Positions 33,533 through 42,799 of a stretch of 64,000 bases of DNA are shown piece by piece. The notes below the pieces were generated by a model. The model ran no database searches. It was not told the DNA's origin and saw only the letters and a program-made list of their open reading frames with translations. Each line of letters begins with the position of its first letter. The first letter of the stretch is position 1. The stretch is taken from positions 63,657,138-63,721,137 of the forward strand of contig CM017562.1 of the NCBI GenBank assembly GCA_007844125.1, read 5' to 3'. The stretch is from Sinonovacula constricta. Its lineage: Eukaryota > Mollusca > Bivalvia > Cardiida > Solecurtidae. The position numbers and the translations under genes are program-made.

Positions 33533-35842
33533 TCATCTAGTCAATGTATTTATAAGTTTGTAGGCAGTCTCACTGTCTATCTGATTCAACACTCCAGAAC
33601 GAAATAAGGCATCAAGAGCACGCAAACCACTATCAAATGGTCCAGGGCTCGCTCGATACATCACGAAGTCTCCGTAACGTTCTGGCATGTGTCTTTCCCT
33701 TGTTGATCTTCTTGGTAGCGGAATAGATCGTGTCTCAGCGGTTGGATGTGCCTGAGAACTGTCCTTAGTTACAGCTAAATCTGCATCCTTGGCATCATTC
33801 TCTGTGTCTGGTCTTTGAGCCACATCACCTTCATCTGCACCTTCATGATTTCCTGGAATACAATTCCTGGTTTCCATAGTTACATGAGCTTCTGGTTCTT
33901 CACTGTGCTGTTCTGCGTGAATCTTTGTAGGAACAATTCCTGATTCGTGACCGGTGTTCACCTGTGCATCTACTTCTGTTTCATCGTGCAAGTCCTTGAT
34001 GACATCTGAGCTATGGGCGTCCCCATCTGAATATATGACCTCTGTATATCCTTGCTCCTCATCATCTGACTCTTCTTCGTTAGTGACGTCACTCTTTTCA
34101 GGTTTTTCTACGGACATTATATGATCCTCTGCATTCATGCCTATAGGATCATCAACCATATCCTCCTCAACGTCTAACTTCTGATTTACAACCAGAAGAT
34201 GGTTACGGTGTAAGGTCCGTTCACGATCTGTTTCCACAGATTTCACCTTAAACACAGGTATATCAGGTCTTGCTTGTTCCAATACGATGTGTATGTCTGG
34301 TTCAAACTTATCTTCAAGTTTGTGTTTACCATCAAAGGCGAGACGTTTGACAAGCACTTTGTCTCCTGGGCAAATCTTCACTGCTTTTGCTCTTTTGTCA
34401 TAAAATTCTTTCTGCTTGTTCTGAGCCTTTGAGGTGTGCATCTTGACAATCTCGTGAGTCATTGAAAGTTTCAACTGGAGATCATCAAGGTATTCCTGGG
34501 CACTTTGATTTATTGGTTCGCTTTGGAAACTCTGAAACACTACATCTATTGGTAATCTAGGTGGGCGACCAAAAAGGAGTTCAAACGGAGAAATTCTGGT
34601 TGTCTCATGGGGTGTGCAGTTGTAGAAATACACTAATGAGTTTACATATTTCTTCCAATCTCTCTTCTGGTCGTCTTCCAAGGTTCCAAGCATATTCAGG
34701 AGTGTCCTATTAAAGCGTTCCGGTCCGGCGTTGCCTTGGGGGTGGTATGGTGTTGTATGGCTCTTCTTCATGCCCATGATCCTACAAAGCTGACTAATTA
34801 TTTCACTCTCAAAATTGGTTCCTTGATCGGAGTGAAGACGTGTAGGAATACCAAAATGGACGATGAACTCGTTGAATATAACCTCTGCTGTCGTCTTCGC
34901 CGTCTGGTTTTTTGTTGGTACAGCCTTGGCAAACTTCGTATAGTGATCTGTCATGACCAAGATGTTGCCAATATTACCCAAAGATGGTTCTAACGACAGG
35001 AAATCTACACATAAGAGTTCAAGAGGGTAGGAGCTTTGGACATTGACTAGTGGAGCACGATCAACTGGAGACTTCCTCCTGATACAACGCTCACACTTCT
35101 GAACCCAACCAGCGACGTCGTTAGTGATTCCGGGCCAGTAAAACCTGTCTCTGATCAAACGCATGGTACGTTCCTGTCCTGGATGACCGACATCATTATG
35201 AAGCGCTTTGAGGATTTCCTTTCTGTAACAGAGTGGAACAATGAGTTGTTCAATTTCCTTTTCATTCTCGTGGACGACCCTGTACAATACACCACGCTTG
35301 ATCCTGAGGTTTTTGTACTGTTTTCTCATTGTCAAATCATGCTTGAAGTTTGAAACTCTGGGCAGTCTCTGATCAATAGTCACAATACGCCATTTGTCTA
35401 TGAGTGGGTCTTGACGTTGTGCCTGTCTGATCTCTCTAAGATCTTTAGCGGCAATAGTTTGACCAGGTTCCTCGATTATTTCTGTTAGCTGTATTTCACC
35501 TACGGGTAGAGTAATAATGTAGGCCGGGACAACAACTGTACAGATGGCTTTCACGGTGTTGTGGTCAAGGTGAATGCGCTCGCTATTAGCATCATCTTTG
35601 ACCTGTTCGTATGGGTAGCGACTCATTTCGTCTGCGTCAGCATTTTTTAATCCTGCACGGTAGTAAATGTCAAAGTTGTATGATGCTAAAGCAGCAGCCC
35701 ATCGTTGACCTGTGGCATCAAGTTTTGCTGTTGACAATGCATATGTGAGCGGATTATTGTCTGTGAAAACCTTGAAATGACCGGATATCAAGTAGTCACT
35801 GAACTTCTCCGTTATAGCCCACTTCAACGCGAGAAACTCCAA
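33533..35842 (-). CDS. pol: Gypsy pol, RNase H end and integrase (frameshifted part)
   Basis: This frame starts in the RNase H domain (FLALKWAI, FTDNNPLTY) and continues into an integrase: an HHCC zinc finger (HNDVGHPG ... CERC, roughly residues 215-255), then a catalytic core with VDF, HSDQGTNF and a Glu in GPERFNRT, followed by a DNA-binding tail. The C-terminal 200 residues are acidic and low in complexity; I see no chromodomain. It is +1 relative to the protease-RT frame upstream, and the overlap at 35796-35842 shows a small deletion in RNase H. Normally it would be one polyprotein with the frame upstream. Confidence 0.92.
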   Translation of the reverse strand: MEFLALKWAITEKFSDYLISGHFKVFTDNNPLTYALSTAKLDATGQRWAAALASYNFDIYYRAGLKNADADEMSRYPYEQVKDDANSERIHLDHNTVKAICTVVVPAYIITLPVGEIQLTEIIEEPGQTIAAKDLREIRQAQRQDPLIDKWRIVTIDQRLPRVSNFKHDLTMRKQYKNLRIKRGVLYRVVHENEKEIEQLIVPLCYRKEILKALHNDVGHPGQERTMRLIRDRFYWPGITNDVAGWVQKCERCIRRKSPVDRAPLVNVQSSYPLELLCVDFLSLEPSLGNIGNILVMTDHYTKFAKAVPTKNQTAKTTAEVIFNEFIVHFGIPTRLHSDQGTNFESEIISQLCRIMGMKKSHTTPYHPQGNAGPERFNRTLLNMLGTLEDDQKRDWKKYVNSLVYFYNCTPHETTRISPFELLFGRPPRLPIDVVFQSFQSEPINQSAQEYLDDLQLKLSMTHEIVKMHTSKAQNKQKEFYDKRAKAVKICPGDKVLVKRLAFDGKHKLEDKFEPDIHIVLEQARPDIPVFKVKSVETDRERTLHRNHLLVVNQKLDVEEDMVDDPIGMNAEDHIMSVEKPEKSDVTNEEESDDEEQGYTEVIYSDGDAHSSDVIKDLHDETEVDAQVNTGHESGIVPTKIHAEQHSEEPEAHVTMETRNCIPGNHEGADEGDVAQRPDTENDAKDADLAVTKDSSQAHPTAETRSIPLPRRSTRERHMPERYGDFVMYRASPGPFDSGLRALDALFRSGVLNQIDSETAYKLINTLTR

Positions 35843-37910
35843 ACGGAAGGCACTCAGTTTTGTTTAGGGCTCTACTGGCGTACGCAATCACACGTTTTTG
35901 GCCAGTTTGAACTTGGTAAAGCACCGCGCCTAAAGCTTTGGATGACGCGTCTGTATGAAGCTCAAACGATTGTGTAAAGTCACGATACGCCAAAACCGGT
36001 GGAGAAGACAAGACGGACTTGATCTGGTCGAATACATTTTGTTCTTTCTCTGTCCATTTCCAGGGTACAGTTGGTTTCTTTGAGCCTTTTCTTGTAGAGG
36101 TTGGTGGCAAAAGCTCAGAAAGCGGTCTTGTGATGCGGCTAAAATCCTTTACAAAACGGCGGTAACATCCAGCAAAGGCAAGAAAGGAACGACGCTCATC
36201 AGAGTTCTGAGGCACAGGCCAATTCTTGACTTTCTCAACTTTTGAAGGATCTGTTTCTATGCCGTTTTCGCTAACTACATGGCCAAGGAAGTTTACTTTA
36301 GACTTGAAGAAGACACACTTTTCTGGTGCAAGTTTAAGTTGTGATTCTTGTAGTTTGGATAAAATAAGATCTAAGCGTTCCAGGTGTTGTTCAATGGTCT
36401 CACTGAAGATTATAAGATCGTCAAGATAGATGAGGCAAATTTTCATATTGAGGTCGCCGAGAATATCTTGCATAGCCCTCTGATATGTAGCGGGACTATT
36501 TGTAAGTCCGAATGGCATCTTATTATATTCAAAAAATCCAATGGAACCAACAGCAAAAGCAGTACGTTCTTTGTGTACCTCTTCGACCTCAATCTGGTGA
36601 TACCCACTCTTCATATCCATTGTGGAGAAGTATTTAGCGCTATGGAGGCAGTCAAACATTTCCTCCATCCGTGGAAGAGCAAAAGAATCTTTTACAGTGA
36701 TGCTGTTCAGTTGTCTATAGTCGACGCATAACCGAAGTTTTCCATTCTTCTTTCTGACTAATACGATGTTGGAAGTGTATGGAGATTTCGAGGGACGTAT
36801 CACACCTGCAGCTAACAAATCCTCAATGTGGTTTCTAACCTCTTCTATCATAGCAGGCGGAATTCTACGGTGTCTCTGTTTGAATGGGGTGTCGGTAATT
36901 AGGTCTATCCGGTGTTTGATGCGGTTGCAGATGCCGATATCGGTGTCACAGGTGGAAAATATGTTCTTGTGTTTTTTCAGGATAGAAAGAAGTTCGCTTT
37001 TCTGTTTGGAGTCTAGAATGTTGTTTTCATCAATGTTCAGCTCGGATATCAAATCCTTGTCATGGTAATGTGCTTGCTTGTCAAACACGTCATCTGCAAG
37101 AGTAACTGGCTGAATCTCACCAATGATGGCATTAGGCTGAATGGTAACAGGACTAGTAGTAATATTTGACAGAGTAACCTTGGTCTGAGAACCTTTGCTA
37201 TATCTAACAACAGCAGGAGTGAGGTCAAGATTACTAGAGATCTGACTGAGTTCACTCTCCTGTACAAGAGCAACAGTTGGAGGATGATCTAGGGCATGGT
37301 CGTAGTAACCAAAAATGTCAACAGACTGATTAGGGTTAATAGTAATTTTCGTGGGAGATGCGCTTTTGACCAAAGCTAATCTGTTTTTGTTGCGACGAAG
37401 CTCTCTGTCACGAACACTCAAGGCCCTAAAGCTAAAAAACCAAGGAGTAAAAAGTGAAGCCTTCTGTAGGTACTGATCGCCAAACTGATGTTTACAAAGA
37501 GACATCACCTCTCTAAGAATGTTTGTGCCAATAATCACAGGAGTTCTTTGAGAATACTGCGTATCTGGAGTGACTAGGAACAGGCAAGGTAAGGTCTGGG
37601 CAGAACCAACACCTTTTTCAAAAAGAAGATCTGTCTCGATATACCCTTTGTAAGGAAGTTGTTCTCCATCGGCACACTCAATGTTAAGAAAATCACCAAC
37701 AGATTTCAGGGGACATGAAGCTAGATGATTCAGAAAGAAAGTTTCAGAAATAAGGCTGACACAACTGCCGGTGTCGAGTAAGGCAGTGGTGTTGCAATCA
37801 CCTAAACGGACAGCAACTTCATTAACTTCACCGACAAGACTTGGTATGGGATCTTTCTGTCGACAAGTGCTCTCATGCGATCCCATGACTGGAGCACTTA
37901 CACGTTTGGG
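35796..37910 (-). CDS. pol: Gypsy pol, protease, reverse transcriptase and RNase H start
   Basis: This frame is -1 relative to gag and begins at the CCCAAAC slip site, so it should be made as a Gag-Pol fusion. An aspartic protease (LLDTGSC) lies near residue 45, the RT domain carries MDMKSGYHQIEV, FGLTNSPATYQ and the catalytic YLDD, and the RNase H has LHTDASSKALGAVLYQ. After NKTE the frame departs from the expected domain and ends, because of the small deletion near 35842. It would copy element RNA into DNA in a cytoplasmic particle. Confidence 0.93.
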   Translation of the reverse strand, partial: PKRVSAPVMGSHESTCRQKDPIPSLVGEVNEVAVRLGDCNTTALLDTGSCVSLISETFFLNHLASCPLKSVGDFLNIECADGEQLPYKGYIETDLLFEKGVGSAQTLPCLFLVTPDTQYSQRTPVIIGTNILREVMSLCKHQFGDQYLQKASLFTPWFFSFRALSVRDRELRRNKNRLALVKSASPTKITINPNQSVDIFGYYDHALDHPPTVALVQESELSQISSNLDLTPAVVRYSKGSQTKVTLSNITTSPVTIQPNAIIGEIQPVTLADDVFDKQAHYHDKDLISELNIDENNILDSKQKSELLSILKKHKNIFSTCDTDIGICNRIKHRIDLITDTPFKQRHRRIPPAMIEEVRNHIEDLLAAGVIRPSKSPYTSNIVLVRKKNGKLRLCVDYRQLNSITVKDSFALPRMEEMFDCLHSAKYFSTMDMKSGYHQIEVEEVHKERTAFAVGSIGFFEYNKMPFGLTNSPATYQRAMQDILGDLNMKICLIYLDDLIIFSETIEQHLERLDLILSKLQESQLKLAPEKCVFFKSKVNFLGHVVSENGIETDPSKVEKVKNWPVPQNSDERRSFLAFAGCYRRFVKDFSRITRPLSELLPPTSTRKGSKKPTVPWKWTEKEQNVFDQIKSVLSSPPVLAYRDFTQSFELHTDASSKALGAVLYQVQTGQKRVIAYASRALNKTECLPFGVSRVEVGYNGEVQ
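37865..37910 (-). promoter_or_regulatory. programmed -1 ribosomal frameshift signal, gag-pol
   Basis: In the gag frame the slippery heptamer reads C CCA AAC (37910-37904), the classic X XXY YYZ type. It is two codons before the gag stop (37898-37900). Four bases downstream begins a hairpin: AAGTGCTC (37899-37892) pairs perfectly with GAGCACTT (37872-37865), and inside it, after a 3-base bulge, TCATG pairs with CATGA around a 6-base loop. Pol is in the -1 frame, exactly what this signal would deliver. Confidence 0.85.
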
Positions 37911-39022
37911 CAATCCTTTCGGATGTGGCCTTTCTGTTTACATGCTGAGCAATGCATGTGTGCAAGGATTGTTGGGCAATGTCTCTGCATGTGTCCTTTT
38001 AGTCCACAAATAAAACAAGTAGGAGCAAAAAAGCTTCCTGATACTGGTCGGTTATTGCCACGTCCTACACTTCTATTTCCTCCATTATATTTTCTGTCTT
38101 TGTTGGTCCATTTCGGTTGTTGGGCATATCTGGTGTCTTGTCCTTTATCTTCTAGTTTATGTGACCTTTGTCCCTTCTCTAACTTGTCTATTCTCTCATG
38201 TAGCTGCTTGATCAACGTTGTCAGTTCGCTCTCTTTTTCTTTCTCCGAAGTAACAACTGGCTTTGCTGGGATGGCTGAGTCTGTGTTAACTCCAGCCTCT
38301 ATCCTCCTAAGTTCTTTCTTAAACTCGTCATAACTAGTTGCCTTGTCAAACTGATATGAGCTCATCTGCCTTAGTTCTTTCCGTAGTCCTCCATGTAGCC
38401 TAGATCTTAATATCTTTTGGTTGGTCTGCGATACAGCACCTAGCTCAATTGCCTTCTCATGGATGTCTTCTAATCGGGTTGCAAACTTCTCAACAGACTC
38501 GTTGGACTTCTGCTCGCATCCATAAAACTTCATGATGGTCTCATCTGTTTCCACAATGCCATATTCTGTCTCCAATCTGCCCATGACCTCATGAAGGGAT
38601 GCAGAAGTTCCCAATCTACGGAGCTTGTCACTTGCGCTCCCCTTGACGGACCTCCTTATTCCAGCTAAAATCTGGTCCGACTTGAAAATTCCCTGAGCTA
38701 GCGTTGCTGCTACTTCATACTTAAATGACTCCCAGGTTACCTCCCCTTTGCCATCTTCACCGTAAAAAATTGATAGCTTCGGATACTGGTGGGAGAGTGC
38801 TTTTGGTGGCGATTCCGATCCACTGGCAAATGGCTTCTTATCCATTTCTGGTCCGTTAAACAACCTCTGAATCAACTCACCTAGAGACTCCTTCTTGTGC
38901 TTAATACCTAATACCCTTAATGCTTTGACTATCTCCATTTCCTCAGCTGAAATGCCAGCTGGTTCCTCAAATGAAGCTTCTTCAAACTCATCTTCATCCA
39001 TTGCTTTACCTCCTGTAGCCAT
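37898..39022 (-). CDS. gag: Gypsy Gag, PNMA-like, with two zinc knuckles
   Basis: 374 residues from the ATG at 39022; an upstream TTG-led extension is ignored. The middle carries a capsid-like region with IRRSVKGSASDKLRRLG and a spaced LETEYG segment, which resembles the Gag-derived PNMA (paraneoplastic Ma antigen) family. The C-terminus has two CX2CX4HX4C knuckles (CFICGLKGHMQRHC and CSACKQKGHIRKDC) that bind element RNA. The stop lies inside the frameshift hairpin. Gag would assemble the particle that packages the RNA. Confidence 0.9.
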   Translation of the reverse strand: MATGGKAMDEDEFEEASFEEPAGISAEEMEIVKALRVLGIKHKKESLGELIQRLFNGPEMDKKPFASGSESPPKALSHQYPKLSIFYGEDGKGEVTWESFKYEVAATLAQGIFKSDQILAGIRRSVKGSASDKLRRLGTSASLHEVMGRLETEYGIVETDETIMKFYGCEQKSNESVEKFATRLEDIHEKAIELGAVSQTNQKILRSRLHGGLRKELRQMSSYQFDKATSYDEFKKELRRIEAGVNTDSAIPAKPVVTSEKEKESELTTLIKQLHERIDKLEKGQRSHKLEDKGQDTRYAQQPKWTNKDRKYNGGNRSVGRGNNRPVSGSFFAPTCFICGLKGHMQRHCPTILAHMHCSACKQKGHIRKDCPNV

Positions 39023-39059
39023 GATGTGTACAAATAAGTAACAAAAATGTTCAAACAAT

Positions 39060-40232
39060 TAAACAGTAGTCAACAAGACTTTATACTACAGTGTCATGTA
39101 GTACAGTGAAACTTTTTTTGCAAGCCAATTTTCAGATTATTTACAAGTGTATGGTAAAATTAACTACAAGTATATACAAATATTTAAATAAAATAATTAA
39201 TGCAAAAGATGCAAAACAAAAATGTCTTGAAAATTGGGACAAAAGAATACTGTATATCCTATGTAAACAAGGAAAATTTTTAGTTTTAAATTTCTGAATT
39301 TATAAAATACAATAATGCAAAATTCAGCTATGAATATCTGATTTCTCCCCCTCTTTTTAAAAAAATAAATAAATTGATTATGTTGTTTATATTATTTTTT
39401 TTTTTAAATGGTTGGACTTCAAATAATGGTTATAATACTATACTGTCTACTATAGTCTACTTCACTACTGTTGCAACTATCAAGTACGGGTGGTCAACAG
39501 GAACTGTCAAGTCTGTCCAAACCAGGAGCTGAAATAAGCTGTAAAGAGAATTAGCACAAAATGAGAATATTAAAGGTCAGTGAACAAACTCAGCAGAAAA
39601 CTCAGCCAATATGACCAGTTAAACAAATAGACCAGTTATTTACCAAATGAAATAATTATCAATCAGTCCTGAATAACACAGAAGACAATTAATGAAGATC
39701 ACAGGAAAAAAATAGAATGAACTGTACTGAGGTAGAAGAAGTAGTTACAAATGTATTGAAATGACACTGGTAGAATCAAAAGAGAATTAAATTAACTGTG
39801 AATAGAATGAATAGATGTGAAATTAAAACCTTCAACTCCACCAAATTAATCAAGAAAACATGCAGTAGTGATCTTTTATGTAAGTCTTCACTCTCTCTCA
39901 CTCTCTTTCAATGATAATGAAAATTTCAAACAGGTAACAATTTCAAATGGAAAAAAAAATACTGTGAATATTCAGATATACAAATATTATAGAAAGAAAA
40001 AATATTTACACAAAATTAATTACTTAAATGGCTGCAAATTCCAGTATCAGTTACACAGTTACATACTGCAATATACAAATATAAAAAAATTGTGCTGCTT
40101 ATAATGGCAATGGTAAAGAATTGTTGTCAATCCACAAATACACAAACGTCACTGTCCGACGAATCACATGAAGAAACTGTAGATGCCGATCCAGCGATGA
40201 AAATGAGGTGAGTCCAAGTGCACTATAACAAT
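39060..40232 (-). other. long untranslated leader of the Gypsy element
   Basis: About 1.2 kb between primer site and gag with no convincing reading frame. It is AT-rich, with a CT-rich run near 39886-39908. Packaging or internal-initiation signals could lie here but none is identified. Confidence 0.55.
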
Positions 40233-40246
40233 CACGTTGGGCGCCA
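40233..40246 (-). other. primer-binding site, tRNA-Lys type
   Basis: On the minus strand TGGCGCCCAACGTG follows the 5' LTR after one base. It is complementary to the 3' end of tRNA-Lys with a CTT anticodon (CACGTTGGGCGCCA), 14 consecutive matches. Confidence 0.85.
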
Positions 40247-40247
40247 A

Positions 40248-41087
40248 TGTTACCGGGTCTGAACTTATGGGTTCTTTATTATAGTGGTATGGGGCTTGTA
40301 GGAAGAATTCAACCATATGTCGAAGCTACACTTTAATCCACAAAGATGGAAATTCGTCTTCTAGTAGTTTGATTCTGAAATCATATGAAACCGAAACGAT
40401 ACTAAATAACAATATAAATCTACATGACACATAGAGTCCTGTAAGGAAAAATACACATGGAATATGTGAACAGAATACAGCTGTGTCATGAATTGTAGCA
40501 GCACTTAAAACATTAAAAAAAACAAAATCATGGCTCAAACAGGTTATATATGCACAATGTTTAATTTAGCAAAGTACAATAAGCGACGTTGACAATTATG
40601 AAAATATACCTTTACTAACTTACCAGTTCATAGAACTAAAACCACAGACAAAACTCGCCTCCTCTCTCACCGTTCTCTCGCCCGTGTGCTGGGCTGTTAA
40701 TAAACAGAAGCGAAGCATGCCAATAATAAAATAGAAGAAAGAGAAAACAAACCAACTGAAGTCTCGAACAGAATTCCAGTGTCATTTCATCAACTCGCGA
40801 ATTTACATGACAAATCCAGAAAAACAAGTAAAAATATATTATGTCGGCATTAAAATAAATACTACGCAATACAGTTCATTTCAAAGAAAGAAGAATTAAA
40901 CTTCCACAAATGCATACCTTCTAAAACAAACAGAATACTTTAATTTTTTCAAACAAACCAATATGTCTGACCAGCATGTGATTCTTTTCCCGCTCTGCGT
41001 CATAAAACAGCAAAGGCAACCAATGAGAATGAAAGACCGGAAAGAGACGCAAAAATAACCTCGTAGACGAAATGTCACCTGGCTACA
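40248..41087 (-). repeat. 5' LTR of the 8.9-kb Gypsy element
   Basis: 840 bp, the partner of 32183-33024. It lacks two bases near the GTAAAGACG/GTAGACG site and has two visible substitutions. It ends at GGCTACA followed by the TAAG target duplicate. Confidence 0.95.
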
Positions 41088-42584
41088 TAAGCTTGAATTA
41101 TTTGATGCCTTTGTTGGTTCTATTTTAGGGTATGCGTGTGAGATTTGTGGATATACCAAGTCTATCGAATTGGAACGTATACACCTGAAATTCTGTAACC
41201 GTATATTACATGTTAAACTAAACACTAGTTTATCGGGAGTATACGGAGAACTGGGTAGATATCCGATCTTTGTTAATAGATATGTTAGAATAATTAAGTA
41301 TTAGCTTAAAGTAATACAAACAGATAACTCATTTATTAGAGGGACGTATAAAGAAAGCTTGGAACTCTGCAGTAGGGGATCTAAGAACTGGGTATATAAT
41401 GTAAAACGACTATTATTGAGCATGGTTTTGGTTACGTTTTTATAAACACAAATATATGTAGCGTCAACATCAAGCAGTTTATTAAGGCCTTTAAACAAAG
41501 GATCATAGATATTTATACCCAAGAATGACAAGCAAACATTACAAACAATTCTGTCCTTATTAATTATAAATTTATAAAATATAATCTTCAATATGAGCCA
41601 TATCTTAACAATTTGACGCCTACAGCTAGAATATATATAAGTAGACTTCGATTATCTGTTTTACCTGTAAGAATGCAAACTGGTAGATATAACAGAAATT
41701 ATACAGAAAGGAGACAGAGATTTTGTTTATGCTGTAACTTGAATGAGCTGGAAGATAAGTACCACTTTGTTTTGATTTGCCCATGCTATCTTGATCTAAG
41801 ATCAAAATGTATAAGTAGTTATTATTTTTAAAGACCATCTATGTTTCAAATTTTTAAAACTATTAAGCTCACTAAATAAGAAAGTTATGCTACAATTGTC
41901 TAATTATATAAAGGAAGCTTTGTCTGTAAGACAATGCATTGACACTATAATGCATTAATCTTGTTCCATTGAAATTGATATTTCCTTATATCTATGAAAA
42001 CTATTTCTTCTTGAGATGTATTTAATGTGTATTTGTGTTCAATAATATGCCTGAATGGAATGTGAAATGAACATTGTGACTTTATTTTGATGCTAGTTCA
42101 CATAAGAACAGATAAAATATACTAATGTCCATTCCCCTTACCAATATATGCTATGCTTTGTTGATATGAAGTACTAATAATTTGTACTATTTGTTATTCT
42201 ATGAAAAGAATAATGACAAATACCTAGTCAATAAATATAAGTAAGTTTATATAATGGTATACATGTTTATGCATAGAATATGTAGACAAGTCTTGTACAA
42301 AACACATTATGTGAATATATGCCTAGCCTATATACAATCATTAAACGGAAAGTATATTCCAATATAAAAAGTTATATTAATATGTTACAACTTTTGAAAA
42401 CCATGTGGAACATTTATATGTGCATGATGAATTTGACAAGATGAAGTACGTTGTGTACAAATCTGATCAATAAAATATATTCTGTTCTGTTCATATCTAC
42501 TTGCCACAATGAATGTCTTTACTGAGTTTAATGACAGCGTGCACATGTGTTCTCTACGTATCGGTAGGAAACAGAACTCGTGTT

Positions 42585-42715
42585 CAAGGTCCCTGTGTCA
42601 GGGTCCCTGTGTCAAGGTCCCTGTGTCAAGGTCCTTGTGTCAAGGTCCCTGTGTCAAGGTCCCTGTGTCAAGGTCCATGTGTCAAGGTCCATGTGTCGAG
42701 GTCCATGTGACAAAG
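42585..42715. repeat. 14-bp tandem repeat
   Basis: About nine copies of GGTCCCTGTGTCAA, degrading at the right to GGTCCATGTGTCAA. Since 3 x 14 = 42, the translation repeats every 14 residues in all frames. Confidence 0.93.
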
Positions 42716-42773
42716 ACATTTGCACCTGTGATACCAAACCCTGTACCGGTAATATCCTCATAACAAGAAAGCA

Positions 42774-42790
42774 TTGATGCAAAGCATCAA
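42774..42790. repeat. dispersed hairpin TTGATGC-AAA-GCATCAA
   Basis: A perfect 7-bp inverted repeat with a 3-base loop, followed by ATGTCGCCG. The same hairpin followed by GGCGACG lies at 48139-48155. Confidence 0.6.
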
Positions 42791-42799
42791 ATGTCGCCG

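Larger units (their letters stand above)
32183..41087 (-). mobile_element. Ty3/Gypsy LTR retrotransposon, PNMA-like Gag, 8.9 kb
   Basis: Complete in structure: two LTRs (32183-33024, 40248-41087) with TG...CA ends, a 4-bp target duplication TAAG (32179-32182 and 41088-41091), a primer site matching tRNA-Lys, a polypurine tract, gag, a -1 frameshift signal, then protease, RT, RNase H and integrase in the Ty3/Gypsy order. The LTRs differ at about two bases plus a 2-bp indel by eye, so insertion was recent. Pol is broken by a frameshift in RNase H near 35842, so this copy is defective. No envelope gene is seen. A leader of about 1.2 kb separates the primer site from gag. Confidence 0.95.
31680..42492 (+). 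mobile_element. 5'-truncated LINE split by an LTR retrotransposon
   Basis: Two parts, 31680-32182 and 41088-42492, form one non-LTR element interrupted by the Gypsy insertion. The left part carries RT motifs: GLRQGEVLSPIMFSLF, FADDMVVLA (the catalytic FADD) and NNFNYFGSIF. The right part continues in register with LFDAFVGSILGY, GVYGELGRYP, then a C-terminal CLCCNLNELEDKYHF zinc-like motif. A TAA at 31957-31959 and shifts in the right part show decay. The 3' end is AATAAAATATATTCTGTTCTG, a TTCTG-type tail, also seen at 46985-47005. Everything upstream of RT block 4 is missing. Confidence 0.88.

Noticed and set aside
33533..41087. Envelope gene or complete retrovirus
   Set aside because: No glycoprotein-like frame with signal peptide or membrane anchor between integrase and the 3' LTR; it is an LTR retrotransposon without env.
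42509..42763. 84-codon plus-strand frame with VKVPVSRSLCQGPC repeats
   Set aside because: A 14-bp tandem repeat read in three frames.
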